Positions 1-13,282 of a DNA stretch of 64,000 nucleotides are shown piece by piece. The first letter of the stretch is position 1. Every line of letters starts with the position of its first letter. A model generated the notes under the pieces. That model was not told the DNA's origin. It saw only the letters and a list, made by a program, of their open reading frames with translations, and did no database searches. Where the stretch lies: contig OZ024888.1 in NCBI GenBank assembly GCA_964017195.1, positions 14,435,701 to 14,499,700 on the forward strand, in the 5' to 3' direction. Origin of the DNA: Siderastrea radians. Lineage: Eukaryota; Cnidaria; Anthozoa; Scleractinia; Rhizangiidae. Made by a program: the position numbers and the translations under genes.

Positions 1-233
1 ATTATCGAAATCCCTCTCTGAATCTCAAGAAACACAAGGCGAATGCCCAAATATGGAGAACGTGACTCGTCACGTTGTTTTGAATTTTAGAGTTTCCGTT
101 CACGCGTGACGTGGATCAACTGTAATATTCTTACCTTCCATCTTTCGCTTTCCACGTGCAATCCTCGTCTCTTTGCCGTACTGCGCAGACTCCAACTTAA
201 TTTTTTTAAGTATTACCGCTGACCACTATTTCT

Positions 234-316
234 TATTCCCCATTCCCCATTCCCCATTCCCCATTCCCCATTCCCCATTCCCCATTCTCCATTTTCCATT
301 CCCCATTCCCCATTCC
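234..316. repeat. 7-bp tandem repeat (CATTCCC)n
   Basis: About twelve head-to-tail copies of a 7-bp unit with a few variant units near the right end. It makes a spurious GEWGMGN-type frame on the minus strand, which I do not treat as coding. Confidence 0.9.
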
Positions 317-964
317 TCGTTTTAGTAACATCCATGAGCTGGTACCTCATTATATTCCAAAGGTAACTAACTAGCAGTACCTGTCTGACGTACATTTGCA
401 TTTATTTTCTGAAAACTAAATAAATACTTTTAAGCACAAAAGTGTTAATTTCATAAAAAACTGATTCTTTTTCTGACCAAGAGTCACTCATACTTGACAC
501 TACATCTGTCTCCTTGTTGTCGAATAAATAATTTTTATTACAAGATATTTACGGCACAATAGCATTTTTTTGAGGAATTTTTTTTGAGGAATGTGTTATT
601 TCGTTCTGATGCTTAATGGAGAAAAAAGAAAAAAAAACCTATCGATCATGTCTGTAAGATTTCCTTAACTCATTCCCAAATGTCATTTCCAGTTCTTCAA
701 AATTCAAAGTTCTTCAACGCCTCGCAGCTGGTATTTTTTTCCCTTGCAGCATTTTGCCACATAAAAATAACACGACGTTATAAGCCGCTAATGTTACTAA
801 GTACCAATCCAAAGTGGAAAATTATAAACATGCTTTGTTTGCATGTCATGAACATTCTAAGAGAATTGCCGGTCATTTTCAAAATTGCATCATAACCTTT
901 GAGGCCTTTAAATTTTGTGCTCGTGTTTACTGATGATCTTCTGTATGGAATTGGTTCATTTAAA

Positions 965-1150
965 TTTCGTCACTCATTCATTCCGTCAGTCAGACCACCA
1001 CTTATTCAGTTAGTCATTCAGTCAATCATTCATTAAGTCCATGAGTTGAATTAATCAATCGATCAATCAGTCAGGAAGCCAGTCAGCCAGGCAGCTAGTC
1101 AGTCAGTCAGTCAGTCAGTCTGTCTGTCTGTCAGTCAATCAATCAATGAA
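965..1150. repeat. degenerate CAGT/CAAT tetranucleotide tract
   Basis: Repeated TCAG, TCAT, TCTG and TCAA tetramers, cleanest around 1095-1140. Low-complexity decayed microsatellite. Confidence 0.75.
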
Positions 1151-2979
1151 TTAATCCTGTATATGGGCCAGTCGTTCTTTTTGACTCCGGTGATCAATTC
1201 ATCAGTCGATCAATTCACCACGCAATCGACCAATTAGATTGTTTTTCTAAATGTATGTGAACGTTCAACCAACCGTAGATAAGGTAGACATTTGTTGCCT
1301 CGCCTCTCCCTTTTTTTTTGGGGGGGGGAGCTTACACCAACTACTTACATTATCTGTTCAATAGCAAAGTCGGCATCGGGAACGGTTTTTTTAATCGGAC
1401 AGAAACTGAAGAAGGCTCTCTCCGGAATATTTTCCCATTTGTTGAAGCTTACAAGCCTAAAAGTAAAAAAGCAAACAAACAAAAATAAGATAGGATTTAA
1501 GACATTTTCACGTTAGAATTACAAATTATAGTCATTAGGACAGCCTTCCCTCTTACCTGTTGTTCATTGTTCGAGTATTATTGGTTGGTGGAAGATGGAG
1601 GGGACCACAACTGTACTAAAAATGTTCTAACAAAAAAAGGGTGACTGCAGGTCTAACTAAATTAAAGAAAACTTGAGGAAAACCTGTTTTCCACAATTTG
1701 TGAACAACTCTTGACAACGTGCAGCTTACAAAAACATTGCCTTGGAATCAAATAACAGTTTTGTTTTCTTTCTTGGATTTTATTTCACTCAACTCTTCAT
1801 TATCATTTTCCACGTGCTTTTGTTCAATAAACATTGTTTTAAAGACTTCAAAAATTGGTTACAAGATGAATTACTCATTCAAGATATATTAAGGCGAAAC
1901 GGGCCTTCTCAATAGCTGGCTGGCTATTTGTGGGCCTGGTGCTTTTTTTGCGCCAAACTGTTCAGTCTAACAAAATTCTGAAGTAATTAACAGAACGAAT
2001 CAGTAAACCGAGAGCTGTAAAGGCTATAGACGAAGGAGTAAATTTGCCGATGAAAATCTGTTTTGGAAGTTACTGTGTTTGTGTCGTTACTGTGCCTGAT
2101 GAAAGTGGGAAATAAAAGGACAAATAACTGAATAAATAGCGTGAGTAATAACGTGTTTCTACGGTCTTTAACTGCATCATAGTTCTGCCTTGAAACAGTT
2201 AAACAGGTAAGCTTGAAAGTGGCCACCGAAATTATTGAGGAGAAAACGAAATTGTGGTTAAATGATTCGACCAGTGTAGTTGAATTAATTAGATAGCTAA
2301 TTTGCATAGTTTTGACCTAAAATAAAACGATCCCCTGAATTCAGTTAAATCACTCCGAATAATGTCAATGTTTTGATGGGAACTTAACCAGGAGACATAA
2401 CTAAAATGGCAATTCAACATTGTATCAAGTTAATTTCGCTTCATTTTTCCAATAACAGTCTTTATAGTCGTAATGGAAAAATTCCTCCCCTCCCCCCTTC
2501 CCGAGTCGACCAGCACCTCATTGAACATCTCACATGATTGGCCATAAGAACAATAAGATAAGGGCACAAACAATGCACCTATCCCTGAAGACAATGAGCA
2601 ATATTGTTTTAGAATGCCTCTGAAATTATAGGTTCACAAGAGGTACTGGACTACTCCCCTTCCCAGCTGCCACAGATCCTATTTAGATTGCCTCTAATCT
2701 TAAAAACGTTCCCTACGATACCTAGTATTAGTGTGACAAGTTTCGTGCTTTTATCATAAAGTGCAGAAAATTTTTACCTATCCGCTAGACTACTGGTCAC
2801 ATTTTTTCATGAAGACATGCATAGCACAATCTGTTTCAATGGTGCAACCGTAGACCCTTCTCTGTGAACAATGTAGTGATGAAAGTTTCGTCATAGCAAC
2901 AATTATGTTTGGATTGTCTTATCCTTTCTCCTGCAGTATGCCTTTCGAAACTCGTTGGAAGGTTTGTAAGTACCTGAAC

Positions 2980-3790
2980 ACCGGAGGTGACTTTTGAACG
3001 TTGCTCAGCTTCGTTCCAAGACCAGGATCAGAGAGGTCCTGATTTGGGAACTCCTGTTTGCTGATTATGATGCTTACGTCTCCTACACTGACACTCAGCT
3101 CTAGAAGCCGTGTAGACAAGCTGTTTCACGCATGCAAGGAGTTTGGGTTAGCATTCAGTCTCAAATAGACTAGCATCATGGTCCATGGGGTGCAGCAGTG
3201 TCCCCTTCAACCAGCACTGACGGTTGAGACATCCAAGAAACGAAAATGAGCAGTTTTTACCTCAGGTGACTCTGAAGCATCTTCAAGATCCCGTAACAAG
3301 ATAGAGTCAGCGACTTGGTGGTCGTACTCCGAGCAGACCTCGAGCTCGCTCTTTTGAGTCAAAGACGTCTTCTTTGGCTTAGCCATGTTAGACACATGGA
3401 ACCCGAGACGCAATGCAAACGATTTACTTTATGGAGAACTCGCAGTTGCGAAAGACCGCGCTTGTGCTTCAACGACCTCTCCAAGAGAGACCTAAAGCTG
3501 TCTGGCATAGGCATCACCAGCCGGAAGGATACTGCTGATGATGGGGGTGCTTGAACGTTTGCCATCTAAAGCGGTGTGAAGATGGCAGAGTCAACTCGAC
3601 AAAAATTGCGAGCTGAACAAAACGGAGCTCAAGAAAGAAGAGGGCAGCATCCTCCTTCATTTGCACCATCTGTGGTAGGGACTGTTACAGCAGAGGTGGC
3701 CTTCACAGCCACTTCAGAAAATGTTGTAGAAATTGACTCGCGGCGCTGCACGGTCGTCTTGCGAGATGGACGGATGCGAATTATTATTAC
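2980..3790 (+). pseudogene. LINE reverse-transcriptase C-terminal remnant
   Basis: Reading across frames gives the order typical of the end of a LINE RT. A segment resembling the catalytic strand, REVLIWELLFADYDAYV, occupies about 3030-3085, with the usual acidic pair altered. It is followed by RRLLWLSHVRHM at about 3360-3395, then the GRP-like and DLK..GI region near 3440-3520. The end, about 3640-3725, has a CGR...H...C finger-like motif. Several stops and frame changes separate these blocks, so the copy is dead. The order matches the family of non-LTR elements whose RT is followed by a RRLRWLGHV-type tail; I cannot name the clade. It lies upstream of (outside) the leftmost LRR exon. Confidence 0.6.
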
Positions 3791-4425
3791 GATGATTATG
3801 ATTATTTTGCAACGGTTTGTTTCTCGAAATTTCTGGGATGATTCCTTTTAGTAGTTGATGCTAGCAAACAATAGTTTTCAGAACGAAGAAAATGACTTTT
3901 ACTTCAACTACTCCAAGTTCTTAAATGGCGTAATCTCAAGAGGATATTTCTCATGTGAACAGATGACAATAGGTCCTTAAATTTCTTCATTACTTCATCA
4001 TTTCTTCATTACTTAACCAAGACGAGACACAGTAAACTAGAGTTACCTGCTTTGCAGAACTTCGCGAAGCTCGTGGAAAGATGGAATGCAAAAAATTGAG
4101 CGATGGGTGTGGAAGAGAGATGGAATTACTAGTTTAACTGAAAATCTGGTAGGAAAGCGAGGATTTCTCGTGAGGGGAAGGTGTGGGTGGGTCTCCGCAA
4201 TGGTCTCTAATCGGGAGTTAAGACATCGTTAGTTTCTAGTCGCTTCCATATATCTAATGTATCCAGTTCCCTGTCATCCTAAAATGCAATACACGGGAAC
4301 TGGGTACGAGTATGGTGTTGGTGCAGTTGAAGTAACTGCTATGGGACTGGTTACGAAAAGACCTTCAGCACCCTCCTAAATGAAGCAGTAGCCAGGGATT
4401 GTGATCAGCCAACTGCTGGGTGGTG

Positions 4426-4712
4426 CCTAGCCTGAGAAAACAGCCGACGTTTTGCGAGATCACCACACTAGCCCTCGCAAAACGACGGCTGAGTAATATT
4501 AGCGCAGAAATTCCATACATATGACGTTCACTACCCAGATCCTGGTACTGCTTCTGATTGGTTGGAACTTTCTTTCAACCAATCAGAAACACTACCAAGA
4601 TCTGGGTAGTGAACGTCATCAGTATGGAATTTCTGCGCTCGTTACTCCGACGTCGTTTTGCGAGGGCTCAAGGAGAGACCTAGGGATACGTCGGCTGTTT
4701 TCTCAGGCTAGG
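4426..4712. mobile_element. 287-bp foldback (MITE-like) element
   Basis: Near-perfect palindrome: the left end reads CCTAGCCTGAGAAAACAGCC and the right end is its reverse complement. The arms continue inward almost to the centre at about 4565, where CCAATCAG and CTGATTGG face each other. The flanks share GTGGTG, but the match overlaps the terminus by one base, so the target duplication is uncertain. No coding capacity. Confidence 0.8.
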
Positions 4713-6464
4713 TGGTGGTCACATTTATAACCTATCTCACCGCTTAATTACTTTAATTGCATTTAACAATCACACCACTTCAAAATTTAAAATAATAAGC
4801 ACAAATTATTATGAAATACTTACAAGTGGGTAAGTTGGGTGTTTTTAGCAAAAACCTTACTTGGCAAAACGTTTATCTTGTTATTCTGTAGGTATCTAGT
4901 AGTAATGATAATTAGATATCATAATTGTCTGCACGTACAGAGATGCTCATAGCTCTGTGAGCAATCAAATGGTTTGGTGAATGTACTACCATTCTGTTGC
5001 AAAAGCAGCAAATTCTGCCGCGAATCACATGCTATTCTGGTATCGAGTGTTCAATTCTCAATGATTAGTAAGAATTTTAATTTTGATCAACAGTAATTAC
5101 TGCTCAGGGAATTCTGACTAAAAGGAGAGAGACGTGGACCGTAATATCATCTCAAAATCGAATTTAGTTTATATTATTGCCTTATTTATGTTCTCTAAAG
5201 ATGCCAGGACGACTTAAAGTCCTCCTTTTGGTTTTCTGTTTGCCCCCGGAAACATTACATTCTAAAGGAAGAACCAATCCAAAACTTTTCAACAGACACT
5301 GAAATTAAGCATAGCCTGAGCTGTTTTGGAGTATAAGTGCTTTAAGGGATGCGACACTAAAACGACCAACCTCGTTAGTATTCGTCAAAATGCAGCATTT
5401 CATACATGGAGCGTAGAGCGTTCGGTGTGAAAATGTGACTTGGAAAAAGTAACGTCAACACTTACAGAAAAGTTAAATCTTTGAGTTTGAAAAATACACC
5501 TTGACGTACTCTTTGAATCTGGTTGAAGCTAAGATCCCTGTTAAAGCAGGAACATTGAGAGACAGCCTGATTAAGTCACCGTTATTTTTATTTTTTTTAT
5601 CAGAATACTTATGAAAATACTAATAATAATAAAGGAAAACAAACAAAATCTTGATACTCGTAGACAGCTCACATTGTTAGGTGACATGTACCTCTTATTG
5701 TTGTAAAAAGTAAGTTTTTTACTGGGATAAGGTTGTAATATTCATGTTGAACATCGTTAGCATGAGCGATTTAAATAAAAAGGTACTGAAGTAACTTAGC
5801 GAAGAGGCTTTCAACTGCTGTTTACCCAGCTTACTCCTAACCCTAACCTCAAGATAACAACTCGTTGTGATTGAAGTGGCATTCAAACGCAGAAAGGGTC
5901 GCTAAAAAAGTTCGGCATGAAACGACGCGCTTGTGGATAAGAAGTTCCGTTTACTAATATCAGTGTTGCTTTCTCCTACATTTGTTTTATCTGTTAAAAA
6001 CACATTTAGTGTTAGTTAAGCGCCTCGGTATAGGACGTTGACATCTGAATTTTTGTTTTCAGGATAGTCCTGAAATTTTGACAGTGTGAATTTTTTGTAG
6101 TTTTAATTTGTAGCTTTGCATCGTTAACGTTTAGCAAAAACCGTTTTAAACTGAGGGTAGGTAAATTCTTTACCTTCGAGAACCTTGCCTGAAAGTATTT
6201 GTAGCTTAGACGCTGAAAGTTCTTAATCTTGCTATGTAATATTTTTGCGACAGGACAAAAAGACAACTGAAGATGAACATAGCACATGACGTAATGGTCA
6301 TTTTGAAAGAAACAAACAGACAAACAAAGGGATATGTACCAATAACTCTATGTGTGGAAGAACGAAAATTGAGTGTGAAAGGTCTCTGATAACAAGCCAA
6401 CCATTTTGTATAATATTTCTGCCCTGGTAGTGTCCAAACAGTCCTACCAGGTCCAACACGTTTT
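4713..6464. other. non-coding host DNA, nothing recognised
   Basis: AT-rich sequence with no supported exon, RNA gene or repeat structure visible on either strand. Confidence 0.4.
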
Positions 6465-6660
6465 TAAAATGAGAAAGATGGAATATTCAGTTTGTCGCGA
6501 GCGTGGGATAAAGAAAAAAATCTGAGTCCCCGACGGGAATCGAACCCATGACCTCCCGTACACCGGTCGGGCGCTCTAACCACTGAGCTACTGGGAGACT
6601 CGTGGCCAGCGAGGTCATATTTACTGAGTTCGTTGTGACACGCGTCCTGCATACTGCTAG
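6465..6660 (-). mobile_element. tRNA-derived SINE, unit 1 of a dimer
   Basis: On the minus strand a tRNA-like head (about 6522-6598) contains a Pol III A box TAGCTCAGTGG and B box GGTTCGATTCC, followed by a tail with TTTTTCTTTATCCCACGCTC and GAATATTCCATCTTTCTCAT. The same head and tail occur at 6716-6900 and at two places near 44.5-44.8 kb. The anticodon loop lacks the normal T33 geometry, so it is a SINE head rather than a functional tRNA. Confidence 0.8.
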
Positions 6661-6715
6661 GATCAGCAATGTCGAAAGCACCGTGTGTGATAATAAAGAA
6701 AGAAAGACTGGTAAA

Positions 6716-6905
6716 TTTTAAGCTCGGAAAGAAATGAGAAAGATGGAATATTCAGTTTGTCGCGAGCGTGGGACAAAGAAAAAATCTGAGTCCCCGACAG
6801 GAATCGAACCCATGACCTCCCGTACACCGGTCGGGCGCTCTAACCACTGAGCTACTGTGAGGCTCGTGGCGAGCGAGGTCATATTTACTGAGTTCGTTGT
6901 TAAAA
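6716..6905 (-). mobile_element. tRNA-derived SINE, unit 2 of a dimer
   Basis: Second copy of the same SINE on the same strand, tRNA-like head at about 6786-6862. It is joined to unit 1 by a linker containing CACACGGTGCTTTCGAC. That linker, in the same relative place, is also present in the 44-kb pair, so the mobile unit may be the dimer. Confidence 0.8.
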
Positions 6906-7501
6906 TGTTGCACAATACACTCTTGCCAATACAATGGATTCTCGCGCAAAACGTACCCACAAACCTAATGTGGATTAAGTAGCAAGGAGCGACAGGCCTG
7001 CACGGCTTCTAACAAGAGAAACATTTATCTAATGTAGCCTCTCAGTATTTTTGTACTGACAAGTATGTGATTTTTGAGCAAAGATATGAGCGGTGGCTCT
7101 TAAGAGATTTGTCATTTTTCATTAAAACTTGTATGAGGTTTGGCACCGTTTGTTGACATTGTGTTCAGTCAAATGGGTAACAATTAGCTCCTTTCGAAAC
7201 TGTGAGTTTTGTGTCTATGGAGCTTGATATGTTTCCTCCTTTTGTAAGCAAGTCTTTCGACCGCCGATTTGTACAGGCAAAACCATGGTTTCGACCCTCC
7301 ACATCGGTCTCATCAGTTTCCCGGATGGTTTTGTGAGTTGCTCTTATGCAAGCTCGTGTACTTTGTGAGAATGACAAGGCATTCTGTTTGGCAAATGCTT
7401 TCTGTTGTGTACTTATGCCCACTGTGTGGATAACCAAACCAAATCGAATTCGGCGGAAAAGACGTCCATCTAATCAAGAGAGAAAACAAAGAATAATGTT
7501 T

Positions 7502-7502
<1 letters not shown>

Positions 7503-7579
<77 letters not shown>

Positions 7580-7610
7580 AATCTTATTTCTTCTCTCTCT
7601 CTCTCTTCTC
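7503..7610. repeat. (TC)n microsatellite
   Basis: Uninterrupted CT/TC dinucleotide run of about 38 units at 7503-7578, followed by a shorter broken run. Reading frames of alternating Leu-Ser or Arg-Glu across it are artefacts. Confidence 0.95.
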
Positions 7611-8037
7611 AACGTGATTAAAGATAAGGCCGCCTTCATGAAACTCGCTGGCTTCTCTCAGTTTGCGAACTGAGTAACGGCGGAAGGGCTTAACGCGGTT
7701 TCAGACAGATATTCCTGGGTGGTGTAAGCATATATCTACCTGATTTATCGCGGTTCATGTAATATTGCATCTGTTAAACAGTTTGTAGTTTAAAAATTAA
7801 AATTAAAAACAAAACACTAAATCTTCATCATCATAGTAGCCCTATAAAATAAAACGGTTGAGACGACTTCACAAGCTCAAGCGAGGTTCATTTTACTTAA
7901 GCAACATGTTATTTGCCCAACACTGATTGATACAATATGTCTACCGAGAACAGTGGGTGGTGCAGCCATAAGGCTTGGTTGTTTTCCCGCGGAAAGATAT
8001 CGCTTAAAAGATATTGAGAGTATCGAGCCAAACTTGC

Positions 8038-8109
8038 AGGCTTTGTAAGACTTGAAGACCGGCAAATATATCCACAGGAAGTTTCCCAATGATGTTTGAA
8101 CTCAGATCG
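8038..8109 (-). CDS. LRR exon (72 nt) of LGR/relaxin-receptor-like gene
   Basis: Minus-strand exon preceded by TTTTTTGCAG and followed by GCAAGT, a GC-AG type donor; all other exons of the array have GT donors. Length is exactly 72 nt in phase 2, coding one 24-residue LRR that contains DLSSNIIGKLPVDIFAGL. It is the most downstream member visible; the Polinton lies in the intron before it. The flanking intron sequence (7846-8037) is duplicated near 59.0 and 61.6 kb. Confidence 0.8.
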
Positions 8110-8505
8110 CTGCAAAAAATTATAACTTTAAAACTAAAGCGTAAACGATAAAATTCTCTCTAGTAGGCCCTTCTGTTGCAGTTCACATACATCATTTCCT
8201 GTCCAGCATAGTCTTGGGTACCTTGTTTAAATTAAAATTTAATTAAAATTAAAATGCATTTATAGAGCATACAACTATGTTGAGTTACGCTTCCGCGATC
8301 ACAGCACAAAAGAAATGTTGGAACCTGTTGACTTAGAAGTTTAAAGCGTTTACCACTTCGCCCAACATCTTCTTGCAACTCTGGATGTTGTCGACCAACA
8401 TAGCATCAACGAAAATCGGTGAGATTAGTAGTAATATAGGTACGAAGATAAGTCCCGTTACTGCCTTGGTAAGTGCCTAGTTGCCCAGGTAAGTGCCTAG
8501 GTAAA

Positions 8506-8780
8506 TCATTGATAGCGGTGCTCCTTTGCGGCCGAAAGCGGCAAGAGCGGAGCACCATAATAAGAAATTTGAATATATATATTATATATATTCCATGCGA
8601 GTCAATTTTGATGGTCATGACGTCACGCGACCGTACGACGGCGTTGCGGCACCACGCTTTATGTAAATTGTTTGATGTGTCTTAGTCACATGCGTTTACA
8701 TACCAGGGGAAATGACGGAATTCCCTCGAACTTAAACGCTAAGCACCTTTTTGAGGCTTCAAGTAAAAAAGATGTCTTTT
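8506..8780 (-). repeat. dispersed repeat, inverted copy at 37.4 kb
   Basis: The reverse complement aligns with 37376-37620 over most of its length, including AACGCCGTCGTACGGTC and a GC-rich hairpin end GCTCC...GGAGC. The same hairpin end recurs near 43.66 and 58.15 kb. No coding signal; probably a non-autonomous element. Confidence 0.65.
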
Positions 8781-9711
8781 CATGGGCATTTTCAATTCCA
8801 CATTTTGGTCGGAGCAATAATTAATACTGACCACTGACAAGAAATAATTCGAATCGCCTTTAATTACAGGAGAAATTTGCGCTAAAGTTAACAATATAGT
8901 TGCTGGTCCTCCCAGGCTCCATTTTGAACAATGTAATTTAAATTCTTGGAATGAAGACTTTCTTTCTTAACAGGTTATCATGAAAAGGAAAAGACTTGAC
9001 GGATTACTTTAAACTCGAAAGCGCAAATAAAAGAAAGTGGAGGGCTTGAAGGCAAGAAATCCTTGTTCGAGGACATAAGCTCACTTGTTTTAATTTCAAA
9101 CTGGAGATCTGGACTTCGACCATCTGCACAGGAACTGGAATCTCCTCCTGATTTCGTTTAGATTTTCAAGTACTTCTCAAAGGTAAAGTAAATTACTACC
9201 TATTTGTTCGTGGATTTACGTGATAAGAACTGTTTAATTGAGCGAGTTTACAAGTTTAAGATCGTTTTCTTGACACGTTTGACACGTTTGTTCATAGCTG
9301 TGAAATTACTTCCCGCCTCGAGCTGAATTGCTTGCGGGTAACTTTTCTTCTTTTTTGTTGTTGTTGTTTTCTTAGGCAAATAAGTGCTGATCAAAATATA
9401 TGTTTATTTTTTTTATGAACGCTTGCTGTTCATGTCTTAGTTCTGTAAAAGCCAATAGAAGTCTGAGCACACATTGCGATTTATGAACACCATGAATATT
9501 AGCGTGTGTTGGACTGTGATGTGCTTTCAGCGGCCGATAGAAAATTATGAACTAAAAAAGACGGTACATCTTTATAAAAGATGCCCTTGTTTTATTTCTA
9601 AACGATTGAAAACAAATAATTCCCGGATCTGATTGTGAGTGAAAAAACTCTCAGCGGTCAGCTTCGCCGTTTGCAACAGGTGAGATTTCACAAGGAAACG
9701 ACTAAGGAAAC

Positions 9712-10937
9712 AGCATTTACAGTGAAACCCATTAAACCATGAACGCCTAAAATTATTTCTGGAATGTTTATTGTTCTGCGACCAGTCAGATTCGAGACGT
9801 AACCGCAACAAAAAGCAAGAAAGGTTTCGATCACAAAACGAGTCGGTGGCTTTTGCGTCCACGATAAATTCTCAGTTTCACCACCGATTAACAAACACTC
9901 TGAAATTGTTATTATTTTTACTATTTCAGAGTTTATGCATAAGCAAAGAATAACTATAAACGATATTTTACTGAAAAGAGATAAATAATCGAACAGACAC
10001 GGTTAGACAGCGCGTCTGGGAGCAGAATATTTGTATTCAGTTTTTGATTTTTTTAAAAAACGGCCTCTCCGGTGTTGTCAGTTATAATCATTTGTAGGTT
10101 TTAGCCTTTTCCCTGTTTGACCAAAACAGTTTACTGAATAAACTTTGCAAAAGTTTCGCTTTACCCTACTTTGGTGTGGAGAACACTGCATCAAGCTCAT
10201 TTACGGCAAAACTCTTCCGTCCAAGATGTCACACAAGCCGTTAGCCGAACATTTTACGTTATGGACATGAAACAACGAGCTGGATTTTTGTTCCACGATT
10301 CTCAATTTTTTCATGCCCTTTGGAAATACTGAAGTTGTTATTCTTTTCTATTTCAGATAGCTTCTGTATGAACGAAGGATAGACGGCACAAGTGAACAAA
10401 TGTCCAGTTCTAGTAGAAGCGATTCGCGCGTTTAGTATATTTTAGAAAAGATACGTTTCCTCCGGTGTTTGCATAAACATCCCATTTATCACTTCTTTGG
10501 TTTTGCCTCAAAACGTGCTTCATGTTTTTGGCAGTCATTTGATGTTTTCGATTCCGTCGGTCCAAAGTAACACAACTACCGTAGTGAGACCTAAATAGCC
10601 AATCAAAAGCGAGTGTAATTTTTCAAAATTTTTGCAACAGTACGCAAGTTGCACGCATGTTTGTATCTGCAACGGCAGGCGTGTTTGTGTTTGCTGTGAA
10701 AACTCGGGTCTAACAGAAACTACAGTAATTATTGCTCTACTGCAATAATCGGCGGTGAAACTGAGAATTTATTGTGGACGCAAAAGCCACCGACTCGTTT
10801 CGTGATCGAAACCTCTCAGCTAATTACTCTTGCGGTTTGTTGCGGTTACGTCTCGAATCTGATTGGTCGCAGAACAATAAACATTCCAGAAATAATTTTA
10901 GGCGTTCATGGTTTAATGGGTTTCACTGTAAAGCAAC
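9712..10937. mobile_element. 1.2-kb element bounded by about 185-bp inverted repeats
   Basis: 9712-9893 and 10748-10937 are reverse complements with few differences, sharing for example TTACAGTGAAACCCATTAAA and GGCTTTTGCGTCCAC. The interior of about 850 bp holds no convincing frame. Likely a non-autonomous DNA element, although an inverted duplication of host sequence is possible. No clear target duplication was found. Confidence 0.65.
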
Positions 10938-13280
10938 GTGATTTGTCCTCATGTTAAACCCTAAATTAATGTTATTGTTATGTCTTCTAAATAAATAACA
11001 ATGTGACACAGTATAAAAACAAAACATAAACAAAATGCGGACCGCCATGGAAATAGTATAAATTGGTTCATTTTCTTAAACGAACGACTTTTAAACACGA
11101 TTTTTAACGACTAAAACGTTAGTTTTTTTATTCATCGCGCTGGACGGTATTCTTAAAGAAGTTGAAGGACAGTATTTTTTATCCTCTTTCAACCGCCAGC
11201 AAAGTCCGGCGAAGTACGCAGTTTCTTTACTCGTGGTCTCTAGAAACTCTGCATCTTGATGGAAGAAATTACGGTATACGCTTCCCTCTAAAACTTTCAA
11301 AACACGGACAAGTTTCTGTTTGTATCTAATAACTAGGAGTTCAGCCTGTGATCTATTCACAACTTACTTAAATTTTAAAAGAGAAAAAGACTAAAAAAAC
11401 TCAGTGCCAAGACTCGACAAGAATTATTTTTGTAACTATTTAAACGGAAAGCCCGTCATTCCTTCGCCCCCTTCCCAAATGTCACACCACACCGAAGAGA
11501 ATATTAAGAGGGGCATTGAAAGTTACAATTACCCTAAAAGAAGTGGAAAATAATGTACTCGAGAGACCTATACAGCGTGGCGCAATATAAACATGTCCAT
11601 GCGTACGATAGCAAGGGAAACTCTAAGTTTATGTACATAAAAGAATCTTTAGCAAAGAGCTATGCTCTGGTGGTGCAGTGGATAGGTGCGCGAACTAGGC
11701 TTTTGTACACAATACCAGCATTTTTTCGAGCATTTTAGTGAGGCAAAAGCATTAAGCATTGTAGGAGCATTTAAGTGGCATTTTCCCGAAAAATTATTTT
11801 TTCCAGAGAAAATGAAAATAAATCTTAAGAGAAAATGAAGACTTAATAACCTCGAAATTCAGTAACAAAAAAAAAATCAAATGCCACCATAATACAGCCG
11901 AGTGGAGACTGAGGAGAAGTCAGCGGTCTTAGGTTTCAAGAGTCAAAGGCGGCCACGTTTGTTTTAGCTTACCTGTGACCCTGTGTTACCCTTATAATGC
12001 GTTGGAATTAATTACAAAAGCCTCTGTATATTATGAGCATTATCCGATTACTTTAGTGACTTTTTGGGGGACGACCGAGCATTTTAGCTGGGAAAATGGA
12101 GCATTAAGGTAGGGCATTTGAAGTGGGGAAACAAAAGCATAATGTACAAAAGCCTTGCGCGAACTTTCCGGTTATGTATGGTTTGTTATCTTTTTTATGT
12201 GACGTGGGTTGAAACCTCACTGCTTCACTATTTTGTCTCACAATTTTTCTTTCTTTTTTTTTTCTTTTTGGTTGCTGGTTCGTTTTGATTTTTATCTGGA
12301 GACGCTAGTGTTTGATTTATTGTGTGGCTAATGTTACGTTGAGCTTATTAATAGAATGCAGTGCGTTGATAAAAAATGTGTGAAAAGAGAAATGACCGAA
12401 ACTAAACCGGATTGTGACTCCAGAATTCATTCCTTAATATATCAGATGAGTTCACTCGAGCTGCCCAGCTTCCAGTGCGCTAATGAAATTAAATTCGGAG
12501 AAACAACAACAGGTGCTTTTCTGTTCCCAAAACTTGTTCACGATCACGAGTGCCACGAAAAGAGCCAATTCCAGCAAGACTTTTTGTTGTTTTGGGATGA
12601 CCTGGCAAATTCAAGTTACAATTAGTTGAAGCATCGATGCAGGGTACATGCAGTTACGAGTGCTTGTCATTTATAGTGAAAGAAAAATTATCAAGCATCA
12701 GTTATATATACTACTTGAGGGATGTTTTAAACAGCTGCATCGTAAATGAGCAAACGGCTCGTTGTAAAAACCTTCAGCGTTTAGAGTCATGTATGACTAT
12801 ACGTTTAACCGTATTTCCTTTTTCCAACGAATCCGCAAAAGCTTTCTATTTCCAAAAGCATTTACATTTTAATTCACAACAATGGATTGTAAGAAAAATC
12901 TTCCCGTAATGCGCTATGATGCAAAAATGCCGTAACGTGAAATTAACTTCTCAATTTTAAATAAACCCCGTTCGTTCTGACGTAGTTTTTTCTTCCATTT
13001 CTTTCCGAGAAAGTTTCTTGAAATAACAAATTGACTCTTTGCCCTCTGTCTGTAAAAAGTCCATTGATTGTAAGTTTGATATGTGACTAAGGACGCTTTA
13101 TCTAGCATGGAAATTGTACCTGGCAAAAAATGAGACATATATGTTATTTACCGGCCGGGAGGTCCGTATAGGGAAAAATGCCCGTGGACTTAAGTACCTG
13201 CAGTTTGCAGGTAAACAAACGAAATACAAAAAAGGGTAAACGAGTACATCGACCCCCTGAATAAAGAAGGTCTCAATCAA
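10938..13280. other. non-coding host DNA, no gene supported
   Basis: Intron of the minus-strand LRR gene. Short frames such as 12356-12625 and 12637-12909 have no recognisable domain and no splice context, so I leave them as chance frames. Confidence 0.4.
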
Positions 13281-13282
13281 CC

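Larger units (their letters stand above)
1..2900. other. intronic or intergenic host DNA, no gene seen
   Basis: AT-rich non-coding DNA. The open frames here are short, unrelated to any family I recognise, and have no splice or promoter context. The only structure seen is the two simple repeats listed separately. Confidence 0.5.

Noticed and set aside
6522..6862. Functional tRNA genes at 6.5 and 6.8 kb (and 44.5, 44.7 kb)
   Set aside because: The anticodon arms are distorted and every copy has the same SINE tail, so they are SINE heads.
7313..7639. Arg-Glu and Ser-Leu repeat frames at 7.3-7.6 kb
   Set aside because: Translations of the (TC)n microsatellite.
12356..12909. Two adjacent about 90-codon plus frames as a small host gene
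   Set aside because: No recognisable domain, no splice sites matching the frame, and AT-rich composition like the surrounding intron.
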